Shown in pieces: positions 1-7,441 of a stretch of DNA of 34,212 nt. The translations under genes and the position numbers were made by a program. The notes under the pieces were generated by a model. The model had not been told where the DNA came from and made no database searches. It was given only the letters and a program-made list of their open reading frames with translations. Origin of the DNA: Nitrospirota bacterium (GTDB lineage Bacteria; Nitrospirota; Thermodesulfovibrionia; Thermodesulfovibrionales; UBA6898); assembly GCA_024275975.1 (NCBI GenBank), contig JAJRYC010000094.1:1-34212 (forward strand). Reading direction: 5' to 3'. Positions within the stretch are counted from its first letter, which is position 1, and each line of letters begins with the position of its first letter.

Positions 1-1
1 T

Positions 2-274
2 AATTTTCCAAATGGATACCCATCGTACCTGTGGCTGCCTTCCAGTAAGAGAAGAACTGGTGCAGTAGTAATAGAGGTAATCCGGAGAGTAGGAGAAAAG
101 AGGATATGGGAGGGATGTGAAGTCTGGCCGGGTACAGGAGCATTGGGAGACACGCATTATTACGATGTAAACACGGGGGTTTTGGTGGGGGCGGAAAGTA
201 TCAGGGGCAAACTAAAATTGACTTTAGTAGATACCAATCTTGAGGCATTGAAAGAGGTTTTACCGAAGAGATGA
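2..274 (+). CDS. 3' end of an unknown protein (partial at window start)
   Basis: The frame is open from base 2 to a TGA at 272-274 and encodes about 90 C-terminal residues; the start lies outside the window. The piece contains 'THYYDVNTGVLVGAE' near its end, a pattern of short strands often seen at the C-terminus of secreted or lipoprotein-like hypothetical proteins. I do not recognise the family. The stop overlaps the ATG at 271 of the next, restriction-related frame, so the two may have been joined by a deletion. Reading-frame quality is good but functional evidence is absent. Confidence 0.45.
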   Translation, partial: NFPNGYPSYLWLPSSKRRTGAVVIEVIRRVGEKRIWEGCEVWPGTGALGDTHYYDVNTGVLVGAESIRGKLKLTLVDTNLEALKEVLPKR

Positions 275-683
275 ATGCCCTGTTTACCAAGTGGAAAAAG
301 AAGAGCACTGCTTACCTGAAGGCATTGGAAACAGGCCTGCGCCCCAAAGATGTGATATCGGAGCTTTCCGACAGCCTGTTGGCCCGGCACACCGGCACCT
401 GCTCGATAAATACGATGTCTATCAGCACCTGATGAACTACTGGGCTGAAGTGATGCAGGACGATAGCTACATCATTGCTGACAGCGGGCTGTATAACAAT
501 TTAGGTGATGATGAAGACCTGGCGCTGGCGGTTCATGAAAAGATCATCACATACAGGCCGGACAACTGGAAGGGGAACGAAACAAAGGAACGGGTCATTA
601 AGAGCAGGTTATATGAAGTGCTGGGTGATGAAAAAGAGGTGGAAAGAATATTTCCTGTCATAAAAAAACAGAGCGAATACTAA
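259..683 (+). pseudogene. Type I restriction-modification remnant: hsdM piece fused to hsdR tail, frameshifted
   Basis: The first frame, with ATG at 271, reads 'MNALFTKWKKK...LRPKDVISELSDSLLARHTGT', like the C-terminal third of HsdM, the N6-adenine methyltransferase of type I systems. At about base 399 the match moves to the -1 frame and continues as 'LLDKYDVYQHLMNYW' and 'AEVMQDD', the familiar HsdM sequence. This implies loss of one base. After 'IIADSG' the text switches without a break to 'LGDDEDLALAVHEKI' and ends 'EVERIFPVIKKQSEY', which resembles the extreme C-terminus of HsdR. The hsdM core, all of hsdS and most of hsdR are therefore missing. The translatable part downstream of the frameshift runs to TAA at 681-683, one base before the next gene. 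It cannot encode a working restriction or modification subunit. The hsdM assignment is strong; the hsdR-tail assignment is from memory of the family and is less certain. Confidence 0.75.
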
Positions 684-684
684 T

Positions 685-1398
685 ATGGAACAATTGCAAC
701 TGGGAAATATCACCGTTGAGGTGATACAAAAAAACATCAAGAATATTTACCTGAGTGTCTATCCGCCAACCGGAAGGGTGAGAATTTCAGCGCCCAATCG
801 AATGGACATTAGCGCCATCTGTGTGTTTGCCATCTCAAAACTGGGCTGGATTAGAAAACAACGGGCGAAACTTAAAAATCAGCAGCGGGAAGCCCCAAGG
901 GAATTTCTGAACAGGGAGAGTCACAGTTTCAACGGTCACCGCTATTTGCTTGAGATTATTCAGCATAATGCCCCGCCCAGAGTTAATCTGCAACACAGCA
1001 AAATTGAGCTGTACGTAAGACCGAAAACAAGCAGGGAGAAGATGAAAGCCATCCTGGATGAATGGTATCGCGGACATCTGAATGCAATCCTCCCCGTGCT
1101 TATAGCGAAGTGGGAAAAGAGAATAAATGTTCAGGTCAATGAGTTCAGGATCAAAAAAATGAGGACCAGATGGGGAACCTGTAACCGGGAGGCGAAACGA
1201 ATTTGGTTGAATCTGGATCTGGCTAAAAAGCCGTCGGAATGTTTGGAATATATCGTTGTTCATGAAATGACGCACCTGCTGGAAAGGACCCATAATGACA
1301 GGTTTGTATCTCTAATGACCGGGTTTATGCCCAAATGGCGCTTTTACAAGGATGAGCTGAACCGGTTGCCTGTAAGCCATGGGGCCTGGAATTATTAA
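685..1398 (+). CDS. YgjP-like (DUF45) zinc metallopeptidase
   Basis: This 237-residue protein is a YgjP/SprT-type metal-dependent hydrolase. The zinc site is visible as HEMTHLLERTH: His193, Glu194 and His197 form HExxH, and His203 is a likely third ligand. Upstream of it the segment 'KMRTRWGTCN' (about residues 160-170) is also typical of the family. No signal peptide is seen, so it should be cytoplasmic. The ATG sits one base after the stop of the hsdM/hsdR remnant, so it was probably translated with that locus. Genes of this family are commonly found as the last gene of type I restriction loci, and here it survives intact while the restriction genes have decayed. Its substrate is unknown. 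Confidence 0.85.
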   Translation: MEQLQLGNITVEVIQKNIKNIYLSVYPPTGRVRISAPNRMDISAICVFAISKLGWIRKQRAKLKNQQREAPREFLNRESHSFNGHRYLLEIIQHNAPPRVNLQHSKIELYVRPKTSREKMKAILDEWYRGHLNAILPVLIAKWEKRINVQVNEFRIKKMRTRWGTCNREAKRIWLNLDLAKKPSECLEYIVVHEMTHLLERTHNDRFVSLMTGFMPKWRFYKDELNRLPVSHGAWNY

Positions 1399-1415
1399 AC
1401 GAAGAAACAAAGTAC

Positions 1416-1467
1416 GGGGTCAGCCCCCGACAACGGACAAAGTTGTCCGTTGTCGGGGGCTGACCCC
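1416..1467. repeat. Perfect 25-bp inverted repeat (REP-like hairpin)
   Basis: The arms at 1416-1440 and 1443-1467 are exact reverse complements separated by only two bases (AG). The outer part reads GGGGTCAGCCCCCGACA and the inner part ACGGACAA. It lies 18 bases after the YgjP stop. There is no T-run after it, so a classical rho-independent terminator is less likely than a REP-type dispersed repeat, although it could still fold in RNA and protect or end the transcript. Confidence 0.9.
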
Positions 1468-1650
1468 TAAGATTTGCTTTATGAATGGCAAAAGAAACAT
1501 TGAGTGCGGTCCTGATAATCCGTATCCATTAAGCTCAAGAAAAACTGAACTCATCTGGGGTGCTAACAAGCTTGTGGGTATCAAATCTTTTGGTTTTTGC
1601 ATAAATTTTATAAAAACTCTTGATAAATAAAGCATGTTTTTCATTGAATC

Positions 1651-1685
1651 TGATATAATTCTACAAATCGGTTAATCGTGATTAA
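1651..1685 (+). promoter_or_regulatory. Extended -10 promoter and operator-like palindrome of the TIGR04255/HicA-like operon
   Basis: TGATATAAT at 1651-1659 is an extended -10 element (TG, one base, TATAAT), with no good -35. The predicted RNA start is near 1666. Just after it lies TTAATC-GT-GATTAA (1672-1685), an inverted repeat at the place where an autorepressor of a toxin-antitoxin operon would bind. The first gene starts with GTG at 1698, preceded by AGGGGC. Promoter function is inferred from sequence only. Confidence 0.5.
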
Positions 1686-1697
1686 TAGGGGCAGACC

Positions 1698-2414
1698 GTG
1701 TCTAAAAAAATAGAATCCGAAATATATCCTAATTCGCCACTTATTGAGGTTATTTTTGAAATCAAATTTCCTGGGGAACCTGTTGTGGAGTGCAGAAGGG
1801 ATATTTTTTATGAATTGGTGAGAGGAGATTATCCCAAGGTTTTAGTTCCTTCTACTAAAGAAGGTAGTTTTGTTGCACTTGAGCCGTACCGGTTTGAAAA
1901 AGAGGACGGTTCTTCTGGAGTTATGCTGGCAATTAATAAACTTTCTTATTACAGCCGCAAGTACCCGGGATTTAAAAATTTTAGAAAAGAATCGTTAAGT
2001 TTAATCAGCAAATTCAGGAAAGCTTATCCAAAGATTAATAAGTTAAGCAGAACCGGCTTCAGATATGTGAATATTATTCCGTTTACGAGAGAAGAAGGGT
2101 TGATACCAATAGAGAATTTTTTAAATGTCGGCCTCAAAATGCCGGGTGTAATACCTGAGAAGTACAATAATATTAGTATCGGCTTTGTGGTGGATAGCGA
2201 CGGAGGATCGGTTACGACCCGTATTGAAACTATGACAACTGCTGACCAAACTGGTGAAGCAATGCTTCTGGATATTGATTATGCCAAGGAACGCAACCTT
2301 GCAATTGGGTCCGTGAGTAAATATATTGATGAAAGTCATAAATGTGCAAGGCAGTTGTTTGAAGATTTGATTACCGGCAATTACAGAATGTTTTTGAGAG
2401 GAGAAACTTTATGA
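1698..2414 (+). CDS. TIGR04255-like family protein
   Basis: This 238-residue soluble protein begins 'PNSPLIEVIFEIKFPGE' after a short leader, the hallmark opening of the sporadically distributed TIGR04255 family, whose function is unknown. Later landmarks are 'TGFRYVNIIPF' (about residues 118-128) and a charged C-terminal helix with 'ARQLFEDLITG'. The start is GTG with AGGGGC about six bases upstream; no better start is seen. Its ATGA end overlaps the next start by four bases, so translation is coupled to the HicB-like gene. Such sporadic genes often travel with mobile or defence loci, which fits the neighbouring restriction remnant. The name rests on recall of the family's opening motif, without a profile search. 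Confidence 0.65.
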   Translation: MSKKIESEIYPNSPLIEVIFEIKFPGEPVVECRRDIFYELVRGDYPKVLVPSTKEGSFVALEPYRFEKEDGSSGVMLAINKLSYYSRKYPGFKNFRKESLSLISKFRKAYPKINKLSRTGFRYVNIIPFTREEGLIPIENFLNVGLKMPGVIPEKYNNISIGFVVDSDGGSVTTRIETMTTADQTGEAMLLDIDYAKERNLAIGSVSKYIDESHKCARQLFEDLITGNYRMFLRGETL

Positions 2415-2809
2415 CAACGGCAACAAGAGAATCTGTTTCTGCTTTTGATCCTGTATTGCCCTTTCCTGTTGAAACAGGCAAAGGGAGAATAACGGATGAA
2501 GATTTTCAGAAATTTATGGCGCCTGGATATTCAACTCCTCTGTGGTCAATACCAACCAAAAGGAAAAAATATAAAGTTTCGAAACCAATAAAGGTGCATA
2601 TATATATTGAAGATAATTTCTATTTTGTGGAAAATGAGACCCTTGTTATAGTTGGTATGGGGGAGTCTATCACAGATGCTATTGATGATTTTGGAAAGCA
2701 GGTTATTCATTTCTATAAATACTATAAGAAACTGTCGTGGGACAGGGTGACAGGGGATGCCGAACGCTTAAAGGGGCTTTACGAAACTCTCCTTGTTGAT
2801 CGAGATTAA
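2411..2809 (+). CDS. HicB-like putative antitoxin
   Basis: This 132-residue protein has a loosely structured first 60 residues followed by strand, strand, helix: 'KVHIYIEDNFYFV', 'ETLVIVGMGESITDAI', then 'DDFGKQVIHFYKYY'. That pattern (two strands, a Gly-x-Gly turn, then 'T.EAi..F' and a helix) is like the partly degraded RNase H fold of HicB antitoxins. It overlaps the TIGR04255-like gene by four bases and ends two bases before the HicA-like gene. The placement upstream of a HicA-like protein is the main support for an antitoxin role. No DNA-binding domain is obvious at the C-terminus. It could instead be an uncharacterised partner of the TIGR04255-like protein. Confidence 0.5.
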   Translation: MTTATRESVSAFDPVLPFPVETGKGRITDEDFQKFMAPGYSTPLWSIPTKRKKYKVSKPIKVHIYIEDNFYFVENETLVIVGMGESITDAIDDFGKQVIHFYKYYKKLSWDRVTGDAERLKGLYETLLVDRD

Positions 2810-2811
2810 CA

Positions 2812-3096
2812 GTGTCGATAGACAGAAAAACCATCGAATCCTCATTACGCAAAAAAGGCTTTATTGAAGAAGGCGGAGATCATAAGTACTTCTATCACGA
2901 AGTAAACGGAAAACGGACCGGCTCTTATACCTTTACGTCTCGTGGAAGCGGATATAAGACATACGGAGATACCCTGCTAAAGCGAATGCGGTTTCAATTA
3001 CGGTTGGATTCATTGACTCAGGTAAAACGTCTGCTTGAATGTCCGATGGACATGGATGAATATAATTCAATCCTAAGAGAAAAAGGCATTTTTTAA
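2812..3096 (+). CDS. HicA-like putative mRNA-interferase toxin
   Basis: This 94-residue basic protein has the pattern 'SSLRKKGFIEEGGDHKYF', in which Gly-Phe is followed by Gly-Asp-His. In HicA toxins a Gly-Ser-His-His segment at the matching place carries the catalytic His of a dsRBD-like fold; here His24 would be the counterpart. A middle part rich in Thr, Ser and Gly ('YTFTSRGSGYKTYGD') and a helix 'LLKRMRFQLRLDS' follow. It is longer than classical HicA (about 60 residues). It starts at GTG, two bases after the stop of the HicB-like gene, so the pair is translationally coupled. The toxin call rests on the weak motif and on gene order. Confidence 0.5.
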   Translation: MSIDRKTIESSLRKKGFIEEGGDHKYFYHEVNGKRTGSYTFTSRGSGYKTYGDTLLKRMRFQLRLDSLTQVKRLLECPMDMDEYNSILREKGIF

Positions 3097-3111
3097 ATAT
3101 TTTCATCTAAA

Positions 3112-3250
3112 TTAGCTCCTACCAAATGCATTATAGCGGCCAACCTTCCGAATTTCCATCCAGTTGTCTTTCCGCCTTGTAATGTCAAAAAGAATTTGCC
3201 AATCTTCCGCATCAGGTGGAAACACTGTAGATTTAATCAGATGATTTATT
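3112..3250 (-). pseudogene. Minus-strand gene remnant of unknown family
   Basis: On the minus strand an open stretch of about 45 codons ends at a TAA (3114-3112) and contains 'PDAEDWQILFDITRRK' followed by 'NWMEIRKVGRYNAFG'. The composition looks protein-like, but no start or upstream part remains: the frame hits a stop where the prenyltransferase-like fragment begins. I read it as the 3' end of a gene cut off by the recombination that brought in the downstream cassettes. The family is unrecognised. Confidence 0.35.
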
Positions 3251-3251
3251 C

Positions 3252-3401
3252 GATTATGAAGTCAACAACCTCGATACCACCCTTGCCCTCCAGGCCCTGA
3301 AGGCAGTTGGCCACGATGACCTTGAAACAATCGGGTATGCATTGGCTTATCTCCTCTCCACCCGGAATGATGACGGAGGATGGGGAACAACATTGGCATA
3401 A
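3252..3401 (+). pseudogene. Fragment of a prenyltransferase/squalene-cyclase-repeat surface protein gene
   Basis: An open frame of about 49 codons reads 'NNLDTTLALQALKAVGHDD' and 'AYLLSTRNDDGGWG' and then stops. It matches the gene at 12161 (around 12570-12690) almost base for base in its middle, including the 'GCCCTGAAGGCAGTTGGCC' stretch. The QW-like 'DGGWG' motif is that of squalene-cyclase/prenyltransferase repeats. It has neither start nor signal peptide and ends where the repeated cassette begins (3404), so it is the stump of an older copy of that surface protein gene. Confidence 0.8.
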
Positions 3402-3403
3402 AA

Positions 3404-4260
3404 CGATTTTTAAAGAGTGAAATGATATCGTTCCCGACTATAAGCTTAATCTGTAGATAACATCATAGATTTGAACATATGAAAAGCTAAAAATAAAAAT
3501 AGAGCTTGACAAAAAGAGAAATATTATTTATTTTTACCCATTACTTCTTTCCCAGGAGGGGGAATCAATGCAATCCACAAACAATTTCAGATTCAGAACA
3601 ATATCTGTGATAGTACTTGCATTCTACCTGTGGACATTCGGCGGAATATTTGAGCTTGCATATGCGTTTAAGACCAGCTCAGACAAAGCACAGCGGATGG
3701 AATTAGGGAAACAGAAAGAACAGGGGCCTGGGGAAAGATTAAATAAAGCGATAGAAGACATAGAACAGATAATCCAGGCAGTAGAGACCGTCCGGACAGT
3801 CGAAGAAAAAAGGGCGGGAAAAGAGAGACTGAAGACAAAAGAGCTTGAGATTGAGGCTCTTGATAAAGAGATAAGGAAGCAGTTTTCAGAGACGGAAACA
3901 AAAATCAAAGACCTTCCAGAAGCAATAAAACAACGCCACAGGGATTTTGTTAAAAAATATGAAGAAAACCTCAAAGAACTGAAGAACAATCTTGAAGCGA
4001 TAAAAAAGCATGACATAGGAAGCAGGGAATTTGACGAAGCAGTAAAAAAGACAAAAGCGCATCTCGAAAAAGTAAAACCCAGGAAGAAGCACATCCCATT
4101 AGACCCGAACAAACTGCCCCACAGGACAGCCGAGCCGACAAAAAAGAAGCCGAGGCTGAGGCCGGAGCAGTTCAGCATAGAGCATAGCACAGAGGGCATA
4201 GCGCAGAGACATGAACCAATCCTTGTTGCATCAAATGGATCGTTGAATGGGTTATTAAGC
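3404..4260 (+). repeat. Long direct repeat, copy 1 (promoter plus first 231 codons)
   Basis: From CGATTTTTAAAGAGTG at 3404 through the promoter, start codon and first part of the gene at 3568, the sequence is nearly identical to 7425-8324. Similarity drops sharply after codon 231, with one shared patch at the 'GLLLAAADPP' segment. The left edge in both copies abuts a broken prenyltransferase-type gene, so it marks the end of the duplicated cassette. Confidence 0.85.
3506..3534 (+). promoter_or_regulatory. Promoter of the first large exported protein
   Basis: TTGACA at 3506-3511 is a consensus -35, followed after 17 bases by TATTTT at 3529-3534 as -10. The gene start at 3568 has a strong ribosome site, AGGAGGGGG, six bases upstream. 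The same arrangement is kept in the second copy at 7527-7555. Confidence 0.65.
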
Positions 4261-6693
4261 CGGAACCCAGAACTCGCAACCATGAACCTTTATGAGCTAT
4301 CCGATATTAGTAGCCAGTTTCTTCCTGCTTCAACTACAAACTCAGAACAAACAACCTCGAACACGTTCGACAAGCTCAGTGCAGGCTTGCTGCTTGCAGC
4401 AGCCGACCCGCCCACGGATGCCGACCTGGCGGAAACGATAGAAGTTCAGTTCACGGAAGCAATAAGGGCAAAAGCAGAGGAGCTTGAGAATAAACCTGTA
4501 AAAATATACAACTGGGTAAGGAACAACATAGAATTTGTACCCACCTATGGTTCCATTCAGGGCGCAGACATGTGCCTTCAGACAAAACAGTGTAATGACT
4601 TTGACACGGCATCACTACTCATCGCTCTACTCAGAGTCTCAGGCATACACGCCAGATATATTGAAGGGACAGTTGAAATCCCTATAGAAAAAGTAATGAA
4701 CTGGGCAGGAGGGTTTACAGATGCCAATGCTGCAATTGATTTCATAGCAAGTGGAGGAGTGCCGGTAGCTACTGACACATCAGGTGGGAAGATAGAAAAA
4801 GCACAAATGGAACATATGTGGGTAGAGGCCTGGATTGATTATATTCCATCAAGGGGAGCAAGACACAGGAACGGGCAGGGAGATACATGGATAAGGCTTG
4901 ACGCGAGTTTTAAGCAGTACAACTATACAGAGGGAATGGATATCAAAACAGCGGTGCCCTTTGATGCAGAATCCTTCATAGAGCAGATAACTGCTACAGC
5001 AACCATTAATGAAGAAGAAGGTTATGTAACAGGAGTAGATTCATTATTTATAAGTCAGACAATGGAAGATTATCAGACACAGGTAGAAAATTACATCACG
5101 GACAACTATCCTGAGGCAACAGTCGGGGATGTGCTTGGCAAGAAGGAGATAATCAAACAGGAATTCCGTTATCTGCTTGGAACACTGCCTTACCGGGTGG
5201 TAGTGACAGGGCAGAAGAGTGCGGAGATGGCTGACAGCTTGAGGCACAGGATAAGGTTCAAGCTGATGAAGGATACATATGATGATTTTTCAGATACTTT
5301 TATGGATATCACAAAGAACCTTCCTGAGATAGCGGGAAAGAAGATAACCCTGAGCTATGCACCTGCAACAGAGGCGGATGAAGCAATAATCAACTTATAT
5401 CTGCCGGAGCCGAATGAAGACGGCACACCAATAGACCCGTCTGAACTGCCGACAACACTGCCTGCGTATATTATCAATGTCATACCGGAGTTGAGGGTGG
5501 ATGGAGAAGTTATAGCCAAAGGTACGGTGGTGGGTCTTGGAGTGACAGAGTCATTCAGGATGACCTTCAGTGCACCGAACGAACCGCCTGATGTACTGTC
5601 AAGCGTGATAACAGCAGGGGAATATTATGCAATAGCCATTGATACGGGCCGCATATCAGAGGCACAGATGACAGAACTCAAGTCAAAGCTTGAAGATACA
5701 AAGGCAAAACTTGAGGCACAGGATTTTACAGGACTTACAAAAGACGATATAGTGGGAGACTTGCTCTATACAACAGTATTGAGCTACTTTGCAGAATTTG
5801 ATGTTATGGACTATGTTACAGCAAAGACAATGGGTGTATCGTTAACGAAACTGCCCTCAACAGGAAGGTTTTTTATGGGACTAAATGTGACCTGGCTTTT
5901 TGAAGTTCCTCTAAATGTATCGGCAGGTGGGCTAATGATGGATATAGGATTGATAAAAACAGTGCCAATTGCTCTTGATGGAGACAATAACAGGAAGCTT
6001 CAATTTATGCTCTCATCCGGCATGAACTCATCTGCACTGGAGCACTCAGTTCCAGAGCAACTATTTTCAACTCCTGAGAACCCGGCAGAGGGTATATCAG
6101 CAGTAAAGGCATTACAGATAGCCAATGATCAGGGGATACCGATATATACAGTTAACCAGACAAACATAGATGCAATTCTTCCTCAGTTGCAGGTTGACTA
6201 TGATGTAAAAGTTGACATACAAAACGCAGTGAATGCAGGAATGGTTGCTACTGTTTCAAAGACGAACATCTCCTTCACCGGTTGGACCGGAGCAGGATAT
6301 ATCATAATCAATCCTGATACAGGTGCTGGGGCGTATATGATTAGTGGGGGGTTGAGGGGTGGGCTTTTGATTGGCTCAGTATTTCTACTTATTGCAGGTC
6401 TATTCCTATCTCTATCAATATTACTTTTTCCGATAGGCCTTGTAGCTCTACCAGTATTTATAGCTCTTCTAACTTTATTCTATGTAAATGTGCTTATATC
6501 ATTGGTTTTTCTCTATGGGGTCGATACAGCAAGGAATTTTGGCCATTGTATGTGGGGAAATGCTGGGGCAGGTTCCACAGTGTTACAACAGGTATCGCGA
6601 ATAAAAGAGTTATTAAGTCAAATTGTTAGTATAGTGCTAGTTATTCGGAATATTATATCTTTTGGTGAATGTATTGCCGATGAACTATATTAA
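3568..6693 (+). CDS. Exported transglutaminase-fold protein with membrane-spanning C-terminus (polymorphic toxin-like)
   Basis: This 1041-residue protein begins with a Sec signal peptide ending 'FELAYA' (about 1-33). A charged coiled coil follows (35-185), then a short repeat-rich linker (231-275). The transglutaminase-like core (about 290-450) has 'LLIALLRVSGIHARY', His416 in 'MEHMW' and Asp445 in 'WIRLDASF'. Where the catalytic Cys belongs (four before the Ala of 'DTASLL') there is Asp344; Cys342 is nearby but is Gly in the sister protein. A long beta-rich part leads to 'GAGYIIINPDTGAGAYM' (about 908-925). After it comes a unique tail with two or three hydrophobic spans (932-990) and a polar end. 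The small membrane gene at 6711 follows by 17 bases. Constant front and variable tail suggest a secreted effector with a membrane-active end; that function is inference. Confidence 0.75.
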   Translation: MQSTNNFRFRTISVIVLAFYLWTFGGIFELAYAFKTSSDKAQRMELGKQKEQGPGERLNKAIEDIEQIIQAVETVRTVEEKRAGKERLKTKELEIEALDKEIRKQFSETETKIKDLPEAIKQRHRDFVKKYEENLKELKNNLEAIKKHDIGSREFDEAVKKTKAHLEKVKPRKKHIPLDPNKLPHRTAEPTKKKPRLRPEQFSIEHSTEGIAQRHEPILVASNGSLNGLLSRNPELATMNLYELSDISSQFLPASTTNSEQTTSNTFDKLSAGLLLAAADPPTDADLAETIEVQFTEAIRAKAEELENKPVKIYNWVRNNIEFVPTYGSIQGADMCLQTKQCNDFDTASLLIALLRVSGIHARYIEGTVEIPIEKVMNWAGGFTDANAAIDFIASGGVPVATDTSGGKIEKAQMEHMWVEAWIDYIPSRGARHRNGQGDTWIRLDASFKQYNYTEGMDIKTAVPFDAESFIEQITATATINEEEGYVTGVDSLFISQTMEDYQTQVENYITDNYPEATVGDVLGKKEIIKQEFRYLLGTLPYRVVVTGQKSAEMADSLRHRIRFKLMKDTYDDFSDTFMDITKNLPEIAGKKITLSYAPATEADEAIINLYLPEPNEDGTPIDPSELPTTLPAYIINVIPELRVDGEVIAKGTVVGLGVTESFRMTFSAPNEPPDVLSSVITAGEYYAIAIDTGRISEAQMTELKSKLEDTKAKLEAQDFTGLTKDDIVGDLLYTTVLSYFAEFDVMDYVTAKTMGVSLTKLPSTGRFFMGLNVTWLFEVPLNVSAGGLMMDIGLIKTVPIALDGDNNRKLQFMLSSGMNSSALEHSVPEQLFSTPENPAEGISAVKALQIANDQGIPIYTVNQTNIDAILPQLQVDYDVKVDIQNAVNAGMVATVSKTNISFTGWTGAGYIIINPDTGAGAYMISGGLRGGLLIGSVFLLIAGLFLSLSILLFPIGLVALPVFIALLTLFYVNVLISLVFLYGVDTARNFGHCMWGNAGAGSTVLQQVSRIKELLSQIVSIVLVIRNIISFGECIADELY
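4261..4380 (+). repeat. Repeat-derived linker inside the first large gene
   Basis: Between the conserved 'GLLS' and 'GLLLAAADPP' segments this copy carries text unlike the sister gene. It includes GTTCGACAAGCTCAG at 4365-4379, a sequence I know as part of a dispersed bacterial palindromic repeat. The sister gene has a different repeat at the same point (8344-8386). The frame remains open through it. Confidence 0.5.
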
Positions 6694-6710
6694 TTGAAGA
6701 TTAATGAGCG

Positions 6711-7067
6711 ATGGAATTTACTGGATATCATGTAGAATTAGCCGGACATATTTTTTTCTTAGGTATTATAGGGCTTGGACTGAGAAACCATTCCAGAGCG
6801 TCGATTATTTGTGCTTTCAGTCTGAGTGCGATAGGTGGAGCCTTTTTGATATACAATGTTATCTGGATAATGGATAGTATGGATAAACTTAATGCTAATA
6901 AAGACATGTTTGTACAGACTTTAATGCTTCAGAAAACACCAATCACTGAGTACCTTCATGTTACTATGACAGCATCCTATGCGATAGTTTTTGTTTCCAT
7001 TGAGTTGTATATACTGTATTTCGTGAATAGGTTCAGGAATAAATTCAAGAAGAAAAACACAAACTAA
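6711..7067 (+). CDS. Small membrane protein, candidate immunity protein
   Basis: This 118-residue protein has three likely transmembrane helices (about 10-28, 33-54 and 82-106) and a strongly basic C-terminal end ('RFRNKFKKKN'), which places the tail in the cytoplasm. No family is recognised. It starts 17 bases after the stop of the large exported protein and its TAA overlaps the next ATG by one base, so it belongs to the same transcript. A small multi-helix membrane protein directly after a protein with a membrane-spanning variable tail is the arrangement expected of immunity to a pore-forming toxin. Alternatively it may be a membrane anchor or export helper. The ribosome site is weak, consistent with coupling. 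Confidence 0.55.
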   Translation: MEFTGYHVELAGHIFFLGIIGLGLRNHSRASIICAFSLSAIGGAFLIYNVIWIMDSMDKLNANKDMFVQTLMLQKTPITEYLHVTMTASYAIVFVSIELYILYFVNRFRNKFKKKNTN

Positions 7068-7441
7068 TGATGAAAAGAGATCACATGCCACGTCTTAATA
7101 TAAAAAGGAGAGATTTTTATACGAGACGGATCATTGGTGTCATAGTACTCATAATGCTTCAGTTTGTAATAAGCTCTTTTGCCTCTGCCCAGACACCCGA
7201 GATAACAAACGGTCTTGCCTATCTCACCTCTACCCAGAACCCTGACGGTTCATGGGGAGATGAGGAAACAAGTACAGACATCCCGCCTGCTACAGTTTCA
7301 GTGATAGAGACATTGCAGGTCCTGGATGAGACAGGCACTATAAATTATTCAAATGCCACTGCATGGTTTCAGGAACAGTCTATAGAAACCACGGAATATC
7401 TATCCGAAAGAATTCATGCCCTCCCGATTTTTAAAGAGTGA
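7067..7441 (+). pseudogene. Truncated prenyltransferase-repeat surface protein (N-terminus only)
   Basis: The frame encodes 124 residues: a basic leader, a signal peptide with core 'IIGVIVLIMLQFVISSF' ending 'ASAQ', then 'GLAYLTSTQNPDGSWGDE', the same opening repeat as in the gene at 12161. After 'TTEYLSERIHAL' the similarity ends and five unrelated codons lead to a stop inside the cassette repeat that begins at 7425. The full gene of this family is over 1600 codons, so this is its stump, cut by arrival of the second cassette. It overlaps the preceding gene by one base. It may still be translated and exported as a short product. A second ATG at 7085 is a possible start. Confidence 0.8.

Noticed and set aside
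1379-1630. 83-codon open frame after the YgjP-like gene
   Set aside because: It is made largely of the inverted repeat at 1416-1467 and has no ribosome site.
3624-4283. 219-codon open frame on the minus strand opposite the first coiled coil
   Set aside because: It is a Ser/Phe/Leu-rich mirror of Lys/Glu-rich codons, repeated at the same place in the second copy, without a ribosome site.
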